From positions 1,354,001 through 1,418,000 of the forward strand of contig CANLUY010000001.1 in NCBI GenBank assembly GCA_947494435.1: 64,000 bases of DNA. Reading direction: 5' to 3'. The stretch's first letter is position 1, and every line of letters starts with the position of its first letter. This document shows positions 42,523 to 51,825 of the stretch, piece by piece. The stretch comes from an uncultured Litoreibacter sp. (GTDB lineage: Bacteria; Pseudomonadota; Alphaproteobacteria; Rhodobacterales; Rhodobacteraceae). The notes below the pieces were generated by a model that worked only from the letters and a program-made list of their open reading frames with translations, was not told the origin of the DNA and ran no database searches. A program made the translations under genes and the position numbers.

Positions 42523-43251
42523 ATGTCGACAAAATGTACGAATTGCCCCCTACGGCGTAAACCTCTATTTGCTGCGATGTCGAAAGACGACGTCTCGGTG
42601 ATGAACAAATTCAAAGTCGGCGAACTGGTCATTGACGCAGGCACGCCTATCATGATGGAGGGATCTAACAGCCCCCAGCTTTACACGGTTTTGCACGGTA
42701 TGGGGCTTCGTCAAAAGACGCTTCAAACGGGCGACCGGCAAGTCCTAAATTTTGTCTTTCCAGGTGACTTCATCGGGCTGCAAGCTGGCGTGATGGGAGA
42801 AATGAACCATTCGGTCGAGGCGTCAACGCGCATGACGCTTTGTGTGTTCGACCGATCGGAATTTTGGAATTTCTTTAAGCAAAATACCGAACGTGCCTTT
42901 GATCTTACATGGCTGGCCGCGGTGGAAGAACGCTTGCTTGGCGATGCGTTGGCCACGGTCGGTCAACGCTCAGCATTGGAGGCGACCGCGTGGGCCTTTG
43001 TGCGGATTTATCAGCGAGCCGAACTGTTGGGCTTGGCGCAAAAACAGTCTGTCCGGTTCCCGTTCAAGCAACGCGACCTCGCGGACGCTCTTGGCTTGTC
43101 TTTGGTTCACATGAACAAAACACTTAAGAAGCTGCGAGACCTCCAGCTCGCGACATGGAGCGAGAACACATTGCAAATCGCGAATTTGCAGGCGCTCGCC
43201 GATGTTGGAAAATTCGATCTTGAGCCATTGGCAGAACGGCCGTTGTTCTGA
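42523..43251 (+). CDS. Crp/Fnr-family transcriptional regulator
   Basis: 242 residues: a cyclic-nucleotide-binding-like domain (about 25-140) and a C-terminal helix-turn-helix (FPFKQRDLADALGLSLVHMNKTL, about 180-203). The N-terminus has CTNCPLRRKPLF like FNR, but only Cys5, Cys8 and one in TLCVFD are present, so the four-ligand FNR Fe-S cluster is incomplete. It probably senses something else or binds a cluster differently. It is divergent from the receiver-like gene, and target genes cannot be named. Confidence 0.85.
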   Translation: MSTKCTNCPLRRKPLFAAMSKDDVSVMNKFKVGELVIDAGTPIMMEGSNSPQLYTVLHGMGLRQKTLQTGDRQVLNFVFPGDFIGLQAGVMGEMNHSVEASTRMTLCVFDRSEFWNFFKQNTERAFDLTWLAAVEERLLGDALATVGQRSALEATAWAFVRIYQRAELLGLAQKQSVRFPFKQRDLADALGLSLVHMNKTLKKLRDLQLATWSENTLQIANLQALADVGKFDLEPLAERPLF

Positions 43252-43346
43252 CGCGAATATCTTCCGACATGCGTCGAGGGCCGGCTTGCGTTTTTGGGTG
43301 ACGTTACGCATGCTTAAGATCAAATATTTGGATCGAAAGCTGTGTA

Positions 43347-44255
43347 GTGATAAAGAGCCGGATCACCCTGAAACAGTTGGAGGCATTTACGTTTGTCGTT
43401 GATACCGGCACGTTTCGCGCTGCAGCCCAAGCGCTTGGCACGACACAGCCCAACATTTCGGCGCGGATTTCTGCATTAGAAGGTGCGCTTGATACCACTT
43501 TGTTGATCCGCGACGCAGGATCCCTGCGGCTGACAGCAAAGGGGGAAAGCCTGCTTGCGAAAGCGCGTGACGTGTTGTGGGCAGGAGAGGCGCTGTTAGA
43601 GGAGGCCGGACAGCAAGTTCTGATCGAAGAACGTTTGCGCCTTGGTGTTACTGAGTTGGTGGCATGCACATGGTTGCGCCATTTCCTAAGGTTGCTCAAA
43701 GAAGCCTATCCGCGCTTGCGTGTTGAACTGGAGGTGGACTTGTCCACAGTGATTGACGCGCGGCTGATGGAAGGTCAGTTGGACTTGGCGTTTCAGACCA
43801 TGCCTTTCAAGACGGCGTCCTTCCTAAGTGCGCCTTTGGGAAAGGCTAATTACTGCTGGGTTGCAAACTGTGATCTCACCTCGGTTTTGGAAGGCCGGCC
43901 ACCTGTAGAAGACATCTTCCGACATATTATCCTGACCCACGCCAAACATACTCAAGCCGGACACGAGCTGCATGAGATGGCAAATACGAGGGAGTTGGAC
44001 CCGGGGCAAATTGTACATTCCAGTGCTCTGTCAGCCTGTGTCCCCATGGTTTTGGAGGGGCTTGGAGTTGGCTTGCTGCCTGAAGATTTGGTGCGTGCCG
44101 AAGTTGCGTCTGGGGAGTTGCGGGTTTTGACCTCGGACTGGCTACCGTCGCCACTATCGTTCTTTGCGAGATATGCTGCGAACCGTGCCCCTTTATTCGT
44201 GGGACATGCTGCCAACTTGGCCGAAGAGGCCGCGCGCATGACAGATCGTCAGTAA
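43347..44255 (+). CDS. LysR-family transcriptional regulator
   Basis: 302 residues from a GTG at 43347. The N-terminal helix-turn-helix, LKQLEAFTFVVDTGTFRAAA then LGTTQPNISARISALE, is typical of LysR; the effector-binding domain follows from about residue 90 (LRLGVTELVACTW, GLGVGLLPEDLV). It lies 95 bp upstream of hyuA on the same strand, with AATCAATTT repeats between them, so it is the likely regulator of hyuAB. The effector is unknown. Confidence 0.88.
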   Translation: MIKSRITLKQLEAFTFVVDTGTFRAAAQALGTTQPNISARISALEGALDTTLLIRDAGSLRLTAKGESLLAKARDVLWAGEALLEEAGQQVLIEERLRLGVTELVACTWLRHFLRLLKEAYPRLRVELEVDLSTVIDARLMEGQLDLAFQTMPFKTASFLSAPLGKANYCWVANCDLTSVLEGRPPVEDIFRHIILTHAKHTQAGHELHEMANTRELDPGQIVHSSALSACVPMVLEGLGVGLLPEDLVRAEVASGELRVLTSDWLPSPLSFFARYAANRAPLFVGHAANLAEEAARMTDRQ

Positions 44256-44298
44256 ATCAATTTTCTTTATCGGGTCAAGAAATTTAATCAATTTGATT
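44255..44298 (+). promoter_or_regulatory. AATCAATTT repeats before hyuA, candidate LysR operator
   Basis: AATCAATTTT at 44255-44264 and the perfect palindrome AATCAATTTGATT at 44286-44298 start 31 bp apart, about three helical turns. They sit between lysR and hyuA. Confidence 0.42.
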
Positions 44299-44350
44299 TC
44301 TGTGCCGACTCTGCGCATTTGGAGATTGGACTATTGTGACGGAGTTTCTC

Positions 44351-46438
44351 ATGAACCCTATGGCGATCCGGCTTGGCGTTGATATTGGCGGAACATTTAC
44401 CGATGTTGTGCTGGAAAAAGATGGTGCTGTCTTCTCGACCAAGGTGCTGACAACTTACGCTGCGCCAGAGACGGCGATCATAGACGGGATGCATCAGGTG
44501 TGCGGCAAAGCGGGTGTCGACCCGTCGCAAATCGATCAGATCATTCATGGAACGACATTGGCAACGAATGCCTTGATCGAGCGGCGTGGTGCGAAGACCG
44601 CGTTGATCACGACGGAAGGGTTCCGTGATGTGATCGAGATGCGCACGGAGAGCCGGTTTGAGCAATATGATTTGAACCTTAACCTTCCCGATCCTCTGCT
44701 GCCGCGTCAGATGCGATTTACGGTCGGGGGGCGTGTGGATGCCAATGGGGCGGTGCTGGTTGATGTTGATCGAGCGGAGGTTGAAGCGGTTGTCGACAAG
44801 ATCGCCGAGGGCGGGTTTGAAAGCGTTGCTGTCGGGTTGATCCATTCTTATCTCAACCCCGCTCATGAGGAACTTGTGCGTGACGTGCTGGCGGAAAAAC
44901 TGCCCAATGTGTCCGTGTCGATTTCGTCCGAGGTCAGCCCGCAGATGCGTGAATACGAGCGGTTCAACACGGTCGTGGCGAACGCCTATATCAAGCCGTT
45001 GATGGCGTCGTACTTGGGCCGTCTTGAAGACAAGTTGGGAACGGAAGGTGTGACTTGCCGGATTTTCCTGATGCATTCTGGTGGCGGCATCATTTCTATC
45101 CAGAATGCGGCGGAGTTTCCGGTGCGTCTGGTCGAATCCGGTCCCGCTGGTGGGGCAGTGTTTGCGGCCCATATCGCTGCCCGCTATGGCCTCGATAAAG
45201 TGTTGTCATTCGACATGGGTGGCACGACTGCCAAGATTTGTTTGATCAAGAACCAGACACCCAAGACGTCTCGGGTGTTTGAAGTGGCGCGGACGTATCG
45301 GTTCAAGAAAGGGTCCGGCATGCCGATCTCTATTCCTGTGATTGATATGGTTGAGATCGGGGCCGGGGGCGGTTCCTTGGCGCATGTCGATGCGATGCGG
45401 CAAATTCGGGTTGGACCGGAAAGTGCTGGGTCTGAGCCGGGCCCAGCCTGTTACGGCCGCGGTGGTGCGCGACCTGCGGTGACGGATGCTGATTTGGTTT
45501 TGGGTAAGCTCGACCCTGACAATTTTGCGGGGGGCTCAATCCAGCTACATGCTGATGCATCCAAATCTGCGTTGGTTACACAGGTGGGCGATGTGTTGGA
45601 TATGGACGCCGTAGAGGCGGCGTTCGGTGTCGCAGAGGTCGTAGATGAGAACATGGCGAATGCTGCGCGGGTCCATGCCGTGGAGAATGGCGAAGACCTG
45701 AGTGAATATACGATGATTGCCTTTGGCGGTGCGGCCCCGCTGCATGCGGGACGGCTTTGTGAGAAGCTGGGCGTTGATCGTTTGTTGGTGCCGCCGGGGG
45801 CTGGCGTGGGCTCTGCCATTGGGTTTTTGCGCGCACCGTTCAGTTTTGAGGCGAACCGGTCTGTCTATATGAAACTATCAGATTTTGATGCAGTTAAGAT
45901 CAAAACCCTGCTTCGTGACCTGCAGGTGGAAGCCACAGGATTTGTGCGCACATGTGATGAGGTCAGCCCGATCCTGTCAGAGTTCAAGGTCTACATGCGC
46001 TATATAGGGCAGGGGTGGGAGATCCCGATTGATCTGACCGAAGAACAAGCCATGGCACCAGATGCTGCTGTGTTCGAGGCGCGGTTCATCGAGGATTACA
46101 CCAAGCTGTTCGGGCGTCCTGTTGCAGGCATGGATATCGAGATCACAGTGTGGTCGGTGAACGCGACGACACCGCCGGAAGAGGTCACGCGTGTTGCTGA
46201 GGCGGAGCGTTTGGGGGACGCTGTAACTGAAGGCTCGCGCGCTGTGTTTGATCCAGCGACGGGCGCATATCAGGAGGCGGATATCGTGTTGCGCGAGCAA
46301 ATGGGCGTGGGAGATTGCGCCTCTGGCCCGGCGGCTGTGACTGAGGACGAAACAACGATCATTGTACCTGCGAGCAGACAGGTCATTCGTCAGCCTGACG
46401 GATGTATTGATGTGATCGTGAAAGGAGCCGTGCAATGA
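44351..46438 (+). CDS. hyuA: Hydantoinase/oxoprolinase subunit A
   Basis: 695 residues from the ATG at 44351 (GGAG six bases upstream); a GTG at 44336 is the alternative. The N-terminal HyuA domain begins RLGVDIGGTFTDVVLE, the ATP phosphate-binding motif; HGTTLATNALIERRGAKTAL and FDMGGTTAKICLI are the other actin-like nucleotide motifs; GEDLSEYTMIAFGGAAPLHA follows in the C-terminal half. ATP-dependent hydrolysis of a cyclic amide (N-methylhydantoin, 5-oxoproline) or ATP-dependent carboxylation are the known family activities. It overlaps hyuB by 4 bp. Confidence 0.9.
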   Translation: MNPMAIRLGVDIGGTFTDVVLEKDGAVFSTKVLTTYAAPETAIIDGMHQVCGKAGVDPSQIDQIIHGTTLATNALIERRGAKTALITTEGFRDVIEMRTESRFEQYDLNLNLPDPLLPRQMRFTVGGRVDANGAVLVDVDRAEVEAVVDKIAEGGFESVAVGLIHSYLNPAHEELVRDVLAEKLPNVSVSISSEVSPQMREYERFNTVVANAYIKPLMASYLGRLEDKLGTEGVTCRIFLMHSGGGIISIQNAAEFPVRLVESGPAGGAVFAAHIAARYGLDKVLSFDMGGTTAKICLIKNQTPKTSRVFEVARTYRFKKGSGMPISIPVIDMVEIGAGGGSLAHVDAMRQIRVGPESAGSEPGPACYGRGGARPAVTDADLVLGKLDPDNFAGGSIQLHADASKSALVTQVGDVLDMDAVEAAFGVAEVVDENMANAARVHAVENGEDLSEYTMIAFGGAAPLHAGRLCEKLGVDRLLVPPGAGVGSAIGFLRAPFSFEANRSVYMKLSDFDAVKIKTLLRDLQVEATGFVRTCDEVSPILSEFKVYMRYIGQGWEIPIDLTEEQAMAPDAAVFEARFIEDYTKLFGRPVAGMDIEITVWSVNATTPPEEVTRVAEAERLGDAVTEGSRAVFDPATGAYQEADIVLREQMGVGDCASGPAAVTEDETTIIVPASRQVIRQPDGCIDVIVKGAVQ

Positions 46439-48144
46439 CGCAACAGCATTCGAATGTCGTCTATCAGGTCATGTGGAACCGCTTGATCTCAGTCGTGGAA
46501 GAACAGGCGCAAGCGTTGGTACGCACGGCGTTCTCGACTTCCGTTCGGGAAGCGGGTGATCTTTCGGCTGGTGTGTACGACACGCAAGGTCAGATGCTTG
46601 CACAGGCAGTTACAGGCACACCGGGGCATGTGAATGCGATGGCAGATGCGGTCGCTCATTTCATACGTCGTATCGGGCGGCAGAATATCTTTGAGGGTGA
46701 TGTCTATATCACGAACGATCCGTGGGAAGGGACGGGGCATTTGCATGACATCACCATGGTCACGCCGTCCTTCCATAAGGGTGTGCTGGTCGGGTTCTTC
46801 GCTTGCACTGCGCATATCGTTGATATTGGCGGTCGCGGTTTTGGAGCGGATGCGCAGAGTGTGTATGAGGAAGGCCTCTATATTCCGATTATGAAATTCG
46901 CTGACAAAGGCGAAGTGGACGAGACCCTGACCCGAATTATTCGGGGCAATGTGCGTGAACCGGATCAGTTGATTGGCGACGTTTATGCGCTTGCAACCTG
47001 TAATGAGATCGGCCACCGGCGTCTTGTCGATATGATGGAGGAGTTCGGGCTGGATCACCTAGATGGGATTGCTGAGTTTATTCTAGAGAATTCCCGACGA
47101 GCAACGATCGAGCGGATCGCAGCACTGCCCCAAACGTCTGCCGAAGGCTCAATGACCATGGATGGGTTTGACGTACCGATCACCTTGAAGGTGAAGATCA
47201 GCGTCGAAGGGGACCGGATCGTTTCCGACTTCACTGGAACATCTGGCGTAGACAAAAAGGGTATCAACTGTCCGTTGGTCTACACCAAGGCATATGCGTG
47301 CTATGCTTTGAAAGTAGCAATTGCGCCTGAAATTCCCAACAACGCGGCCTCGCTGGCTCCGTTCGAAGTGACGGCTCCGGACAATACGATTGTGAATGCG
47401 TTACATCCCGCGCCAGTCGCGTTGCGCCACATTGTCGGACATTTCGTACCGGATGCTATGTATGATGCGTTCGACAAGATTGTACCGGGCCTCGTGCCTG
47501 CTGAGGGGGCGGGGTGTTTGTGTAACTTCCAAGTTTCCCTGCGTCCGCGCATGGATGCGCCCGCTCCACCAAACGCCCGTCGCTCTGAGGTTCTGACGTT
47601 CAATTCCGGCGGCTCTGGTGCGCGGCCAGAGCATGATGGTCTGAACGCGACAGCGTTCCCGTCCGGCGTGATGACAATGCCAATTGAAGCGACGGAACAT
47701 GCTGGTCCGGTCATTATCTGGCGCAAGGAGTTGCGCCCAGACTCGGGCGGGGCAGGAAAAACGCGCGGCGGTCTTGGTCAATATATGGAAGTCGGTGCTC
47801 AAGAGGGGCATGAATTTGACATTCAGGCGATGTTTGACCGAGGGCAGCATCCGGCGCGCGGGCGTCGCGGTGGGCAAAATGGTGCACGGACGATGATCGT
47901 TCGTAGTGACGGGGCTGAGATGCGCGTCAAAGGCAAACAATTTGTGCCACATGGCGAGCGGGTGATCATGGCGTTTCCGGGTGGCGCCGGATACGGCAAT
48001 CCTGCGGAGCGTTCCATAGAATTGGTGAAGCGCGACCTAGCACGCGGCTATATTAGCGCGGAAACGGCGAAAAACGCCTATGATCTGTCCGCCGAGGATG
48101 TTGCTGAAGTCGCGGCGGCTGTCGCCCGTGGCGATCCTATTTGA
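46435..48144 (+). CDS. hyuB: Hydantoinase/oxoprolinase subunit B
   Basis: 569 residues of the HyuB family, partner of HyuA. The N-terminus has VYQVMWNRLISVVEEQAQAL and REAGDLSAGVYDTQGQMLAQ; NDPWEGTGHLHDITMVTP near 97 is the family's metal-binding block; GGAGKTRGGLGQ and the C-terminal FPGGAGYGNPAERS follow. The pair forms the enzyme described for hyuA. No permease or amidohydrolase is adjacent to narrow the substrate; the next operon, downstream on the same strand, has its own regulatory region. Confidence 0.9.
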   Translation: MTQQHSNVVYQVMWNRLISVVEEQAQALVRTAFSTSVREAGDLSAGVYDTQGQMLAQAVTGTPGHVNAMADAVAHFIRRIGRQNIFEGDVYITNDPWEGTGHLHDITMVTPSFHKGVLVGFFACTAHIVDIGGRGFGADAQSVYEEGLYIPIMKFADKGEVDETLTRIIRGNVREPDQLIGDVYALATCNEIGHRRLVDMMEEFGLDHLDGIAEFILENSRRATIERIAALPQTSAEGSMTMDGFDVPITLKVKISVEGDRIVSDFTGTSGVDKKGINCPLVYTKAYACYALKVAIAPEIPNNAASLAPFEVTAPDNTIVNALHPAPVALRHIVGHFVPDAMYDAFDKIVPGLVPAEGAGCLCNFQVSLRPRMDAPAPPNARRSEVLTFNSGGSGARPEHDGLNATAFPSGVMTMPIEATEHAGPVIIWRKELRPDSGGAGKTRGGLGQYMEVGAQEGHEFDIQAMFDRGQHPARGRRGGQNGARTMIVRSDGAEMRVKGKQFVPHGERVIMAFPGGAGYGNPAERSIELVKRDLARGYISAETAKNAYDLSAEDVAEVAAAVARGDPI

Positions 48145-48398
48145 TGGCTGCAAAGGTTAGGGCGTTTGACCGCAAAAACGGGTCATAAACTGCTGTAGGG
48201 CGCTGAGACATCCTTCTTCGATTTGTGACCGTGGTGCCGGTCTTTCGCCGCCAGAGATGGTGCGGATTAGCCATTTCAGCGACGTCGGGATTGTGCGATG
48301 CCAAGCTCAATGGGCATATCCTCACAGTGTCTTTGGAAGCCAAATTGAAAAAATTTAATTGTTTTCTTTCATCATCATGCGTACGTATCGTCACGTTA

Positions 48399-48414
48399 TG
48401 AGGTACGCACCTCA
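48399..48414. promoter_or_regulatory. LacI-type operator, left copy
   Basis: TGAGGTACGCACCTCA is a 16-bp palindrome with a central CG and one mismatched pair, the form bound by LacI-family repressors. Its exact reverse complement is the right copy. Confidence 0.8.
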
Positions 48415-48429
48415 AAAAATATGTAGACT

Positions 48430-48445
48430 TGAGGTGCGTACCTCA
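48430..48445. promoter_or_regulatory. LacI-type operator, right copy
   Basis: TGAGGTGCGTACCTCA is the exact reverse complement of the left copy. Centres are 31 bp apart, about three helical turns, so both face the same side of the DNA. Confidence 0.8.
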
Positions 48446-48516
48446 AATAGCGTTAAGGAACGATTTAGGATTCGGCATCTCATGCATGTTCGAATTTCAC
48501 TTTGGGAGGAATAATT

Positions 48517-49836
48517 ATGAATAACTTGAAGCTGGCATCCGTCAGCGCGCTGTCGATTGCGGCGGCATCTATGGCAAGTTCTGCGCAAGCCGAAGACCTG
48601 ACACTTTGCTGGGCGGCGTGGGATCCTGCGAACGCATTGGTCGAACTGTCGAAGGAATTCGAAGCGCAATCTGGTCATACCATGAGCTTTGAGTTCATCC
48701 CGTGGCCAAACTTTGCGGACCGGATGCTCAACGAGTTAAATTCCGGCGGGAAGCTTTGCGATTTGCTGATCGGCGACAGCCAATGGATCGGTGGTGGTGC
48801 TGAGAACGGTCACTACGTCAAGCTAAATGACTTTTTCGACAGTGAAGGCATCTCTATGTCTGACTTCGCTGATGCGACAGTCTACGCTTATTCTACGTGG
48901 CCAAAGGGCACACCGAATTACTACGCTCTGCCAGCAATGGGCGATGCGAACGGGTGGTTCTACCGCAAAGACTGGTTTGCACGCGATGATATCAAGGCCG
49001 CGTTCAAAGAAGCGACGGGTCGCGATTTAGCTGAACCTAAGTCGCAGAAAGAGCTGCTGGAAATTGCGCAATTCTTCCAAGGTCGCGAGATTGACGGCAA
49101 GACTGTCTATGGCGCTTCGATCTTTACAGAGCGTGGATCCGAAGGGATCACGATGGGGATCACGTCAGCCCTCTATCCTTGGGGCTTCAAATATGAGAAC
49201 ACACCCGGTTCTTATGACATGGATGGCGCGGTGAACTCTCCAGAGGCTGTTGAGGCGCTAGAGTTCTACAAAGAATTCTACGAAACAGCGACACCTCCGG
49301 GCTACACGAACAGCTACATGGGCGAGAGCCTTGATGCGTTTAAATCCGGCCAGGTTGCAATGGCGATGAACTGGTTTGCGTTCTTCCCCGGCCTTTATGC
49401 CGATCCGAACACCGGCGGTGAGAAGATCGACTTCTTCGTGAACCCGCCGCAAAATCAGGCTGGATCAACTTTGGGAGGTCAGGGCATTTCGGTCGTGGCT
49501 TATTCCGACAAGCAGGATGCTGCGCTTGAATACATCAAGTGGTTCGCAAATCCCGATGTGCAGGCGAAGTGGTGGTCCCTTGGTGGGTATTCCGCGCATA
49601 ACTCTGTGCTGAACGATCCGGGCTTCAAAGACAGCGCGCCGTTTGCGGGCGACTTCCTTGAAGCCATGGGTTCGGTGCAGGATTTCTGGCAAGAGCCAGC
49701 CTATGCCGAGCTTTTGTTGGCTATGCAGAAACGCATGCACGACTACGTTGTTGCCGACCAAGGCACTGCGCAAGAAGCCCTAGACAAGCTGGTCGAAGAC
49801 TGGACCGAGGTCTTCGAGGACGAAGGCAAGCTGTAA
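48517..49836 (+). CDS. Carbohydrate ABC transporter substrate-binding protein
   Basis: 439 residues. The ATG at 48517 follows GGGAGGA; the signal peptide ends SSAQA near residue 26. The mature protein is a family-1 (MalE-like) solute binder: TLCWAAWDPANALVELSKEF, NFADRMLNELNSGGKLCDLL, and the C-terminal YIKWFANPDVQAKWW. Two cysteines (LCWAA, LCDLL) could pair. It opens a 10.8-kb operon controlled by twin operators. Its context (DhaKL kinase, sugar isomerase, Gfo/Idh oxidoreductase) suggests a polyol or ketose ligand. Confidence 0.9.
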   Translation: MNNLKLASVSALSIAAASMASSAQAEDLTLCWAAWDPANALVELSKEFEAQSGHTMSFEFIPWPNFADRMLNELNSGGKLCDLLIGDSQWIGGGAENGHYVKLNDFFDSEGISMSDFADATVYAYSTWPKGTPNYYALPAMGDANGWFYRKDWFARDDIKAAFKEATGRDLAEPKSQKELLEIAQFFQGREIDGKTVYGASIFTERGSEGITMGITSALYPWGFKYENTPGSYDMDGAVNSPEAVEALEFYKEFYETATPPGYTNSYMGESLDAFKSGQVAMAMNWFAFFPGLYADPNTGGEKIDFFVNPPQNQAGSTLGGQGISVVAYSDKQDAALEYIKWFANPDVQAKWWSLGGYSAHNSVLNDPGFKDSAPFAGDFLEAMGSVQDFWQEPAYAELLLAMQKRMHDYVVADQGTAQEALDKLVEDWTEVFEDEGKL

Positions 49837-49883
49837 TCTCCCTGATGGCCTTCCTCCTGGGGGCCTTCACACAAGACGGGCGG

Positions 49884-49904
49884 CCCCGGACATTTTGTCC
49901 GGGG
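49884..49904 (+). other. Intercistronic hairpin after the binding-protein gene
   Basis: CCCCGGAC (49884-49891), loop ATTTT, GTCCGGGG (49897-49904), no T-run. It is the usual kind of 3'-stabilising stem that raises binding-protein levels over the permeases. Confidence 0.65.
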
Positions 49905-49942
49905 TATGCCCTCCCTTTACCCTCACGACCGGATCACGCGAC

Positions 49943-50890
49943 ATGTCTGAGACACCCGCCACCCGCGCCGCAAGCGCCACGCCGCCAAGCGTTGCGCGCA
50001 AGATCAAGGGTCTAAGCGACCGCGCGATTGCGTGGATATTCGTTGGCCCCACGATCTTTCTGCTGCTGGCCATCAACATTTTTCCGCTGATCTGGACGAT
50101 CAATCTGAGTTTCACGAATTTCAAAGCCAACCGCATTGGGCGCGAGGTCAAGAATGTCGGTCTGCGCAACTACGAACGCATTTTGAGTGACAGCGACATC
50201 TGGCTGAACATGCAGGCTACGGCGCATTTCTTGTTCTGGACGATCTTCTTTCAGGTGCTCATCGGCTTCACGCTGGCATACCTGATCAACAAGAAATTCA
50301 AGGGTAATGATCTGTGGACGACAATTATTGTGTTGCCGATGATGTTGTCCCCCGCAGTGGTCGGGAACTTCTGGAAGTTCCTCTATCAGCCGCAAATCGG
50401 TTTGTTTAACTACATCGTTGCTTTCTTCACCGGCAAGGAGCCGTCCAGCTTTGAGATGCTTGGGTCTGTGCAATTGGCCCCGTGGTCGATTGTGATCGTG
50501 GACACATGGATGTGGACGCCGTTTGTAATGCTCATCTGCCTCGCGGGCCTCAGGTCCATCCCTGACTACATCTATGAGGCCGCCGAGGTCGATCGCGCCT
50601 CCAAGTTGCGTCAGTTCTTTACGATCACCATTCCGATGGTGCTGCCATTCCTAATGTTGGCAGTTCTGTTCCGCGGGATTGAGAACTTCAAGATGTTCGA
50701 CTTGGTGGTGCAGCTGACTGGCGGCGGGCCGGGATCGACGACGGAACTGACCTCCATCAACCTCAAGCGCGAGGCATTTGAGAAGTGGCGAACGGGCTAC
50801 GCGTCAGCATATGCAATCATCCTCTTTGTCACGGTGTTCGGGCTGGCCTCGATCTACGTCAAAGCGTTGAACAAGGTGAAAGAAAGATGA
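49943..50890 (+). CDS. Carbohydrate ABC transporter permease 1 (MalF type)
   Basis: 315 residues, six membrane helices. The start at 49943 gives MSETPATRAA, a polar N-terminus before FVGPTIFLLLAINIFPLIW. The cytoplasmic EAA loop is EAAEVDRASKLRQFFTITIP, with Arg in place of the usual Gly after Asp. The C-terminus shows QLTGGGPGSTTELTSINL. It pairs with permease 2, whose start overlaps the stop (ATGA). Confidence 0.92.
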   Translation: MSETPATRAASATPPSVARKIKGLSDRAIAWIFVGPTIFLLLAINIFPLIWTINLSFTNFKANRIGREVKNVGLRNYERILSDSDIWLNMQATAHFLFWTIFFQVLIGFTLAYLINKKFKGNDLWTTIIVLPMMLSPAVVGNFWKFLYQPQIGLFNYIVAFFTGKEPSSFEMLGSVQLAPWSIVIVDTWMWTPFVMLICLAGLRSIPDYIYEAAEVDRASKLRQFFTITIPMVLPFLMLAVLFRGIENFKMFDLVVQLTGGGPGSTTELTSINLKREAFEKWRTGYASAYAIILFVTVFGLASIYVKALNKVKER

Positions 50891-51825
50891 GCAGTTTCTC
50901 CGTCACAGAGCCGTCTACGCGATCCAAGTGGTTCGCTGGCACGATGGTCATCATCTATGCCTTGGTCACAATGGTGCCGTTGGCGTGGATCATGCTGACC
51001 GGGTTCAAGTCACCCTCTGACGCAATCAGTTATCCGCCAAAGGTCGTGTTCGAGCCAACGTTGGAAGGCTATGTAAACCTGTTCACAACCCGCACGCGTC
51101 AAACGCCTGAATACCTTGAGGCCAATCCGCCGCAAACGTGGTATGATGAAATTGTCCGTGAGTATGACATGGTCATCGCTGGGCCATCAAAGTTTGGTGA
51201 GCGGTTCCTGAATTCTGTCATCATCGGATTTGGCTCAACTTTCCTCAGTATTTTCTTGGGGACGCTTGCGGCCTACGCTTTCTCAAGGTTCAAAATACCT
51301 TTTGCCGACGATTTGCTGTTCTTCATTCTCAGTACGAGGATGATGCCCCCCATCGCTGTCGCGATCCCGATTTTCCTGATGTACCGTCAGCTTGGTCTAT
51401 CAGACACGCATCTGGGCATGATCCTACTCTACACGGGCGTGAATATTTCACTCGCAGTTTGGTTGCTTAAAGGCTTTATCGACGAAATCCCGCTTGAGTA
51501 TGAAGAAGCAGCTTTGATCGACGGCTATACAAGGTTCCAAGCGTTCTACAAAGTTGTGCTGCCACAAGCGGCCACTGGTATTGCGTCAACCGCCATCTTC
51601 TGTCTGATCTTCGCGTGGAACGAATACGCCTTCGCGGTCTTGCTGACCTCAGGCACGGCGCAAACCGCGCCGCCCTTCATCCCAACCATCATCGGCGTTG
51701 GCGGGCTGGATTGGCCTGCAGTTGCTGCAGGGGCCACTATCTTCCTGCTGCCGGTCATGATTTTCACCATCCTGCTGCGCAAACACCTGCTGCGCGGGAT
51801 CACTTTCGGAGCGGTACGCAAATGA
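50887..51825 (+). CDS. Carbohydrate ABC transporter permease 2 (MalG type)
   Basis: 312 residues, six membrane helices, with a long periplasmic stretch after the first (about 45-95, containing TLEGYVNLFTTRTRQTPEY). The EAA loop EEAALIDGYTRFQAFYKVVLP is complete. The start and stop overlap neighbours by ATGA, so translation is coupled from permease 1 to the small membrane protein. Confidence 0.92.
   Translation: MSSFSVTEPSTRSKWFAGTMVIIYALVTMVPLAWIMLTGFKSPSDAISYPPKVVFEPTLEGYVNLFTTRTRQTPEYLEANPPQTWYDEIVREYDMVIAGPSKFGERFLNSVIIGFGSTFLSIFLGTLAAYAFSRFKIPFADDLLFFILSTRMMPPIAVAIPIFLMYRQLGLSDTHLGMILLYTGVNISLAVWLLKGFIDEIPLEYEEAALIDGYTRFQAFYKVVLPQAATGIASTAIFCLIFAWNEYAFAVLLTSGTAQTAPPFIPTIIGVGGLDWPAVAAGATIFLLPVMIFTILLRKHLLRGITFGAVRK

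Larger units (their letters stand above)
48145..48516. promoter_or_regulatory. Intergenic control region of the polyol/ketose transporter operon (372 bp)
   Basis: No credible gene. The left 200 bp are ordinary in composition. The right part becomes AT-rich (around 48345-48380) and holds two palindromic operators (48399-48414 and 48430-48445), described separately. GGGAGGA before the ATG at 48517 is the ribosome-binding site. Confidence 0.6.

Noticed and set aside
44288-45172. 294-codon minus-strand frame inside hyuA
   Set aside because: Shadow frame rich in His/Arg/Gln with no domain.
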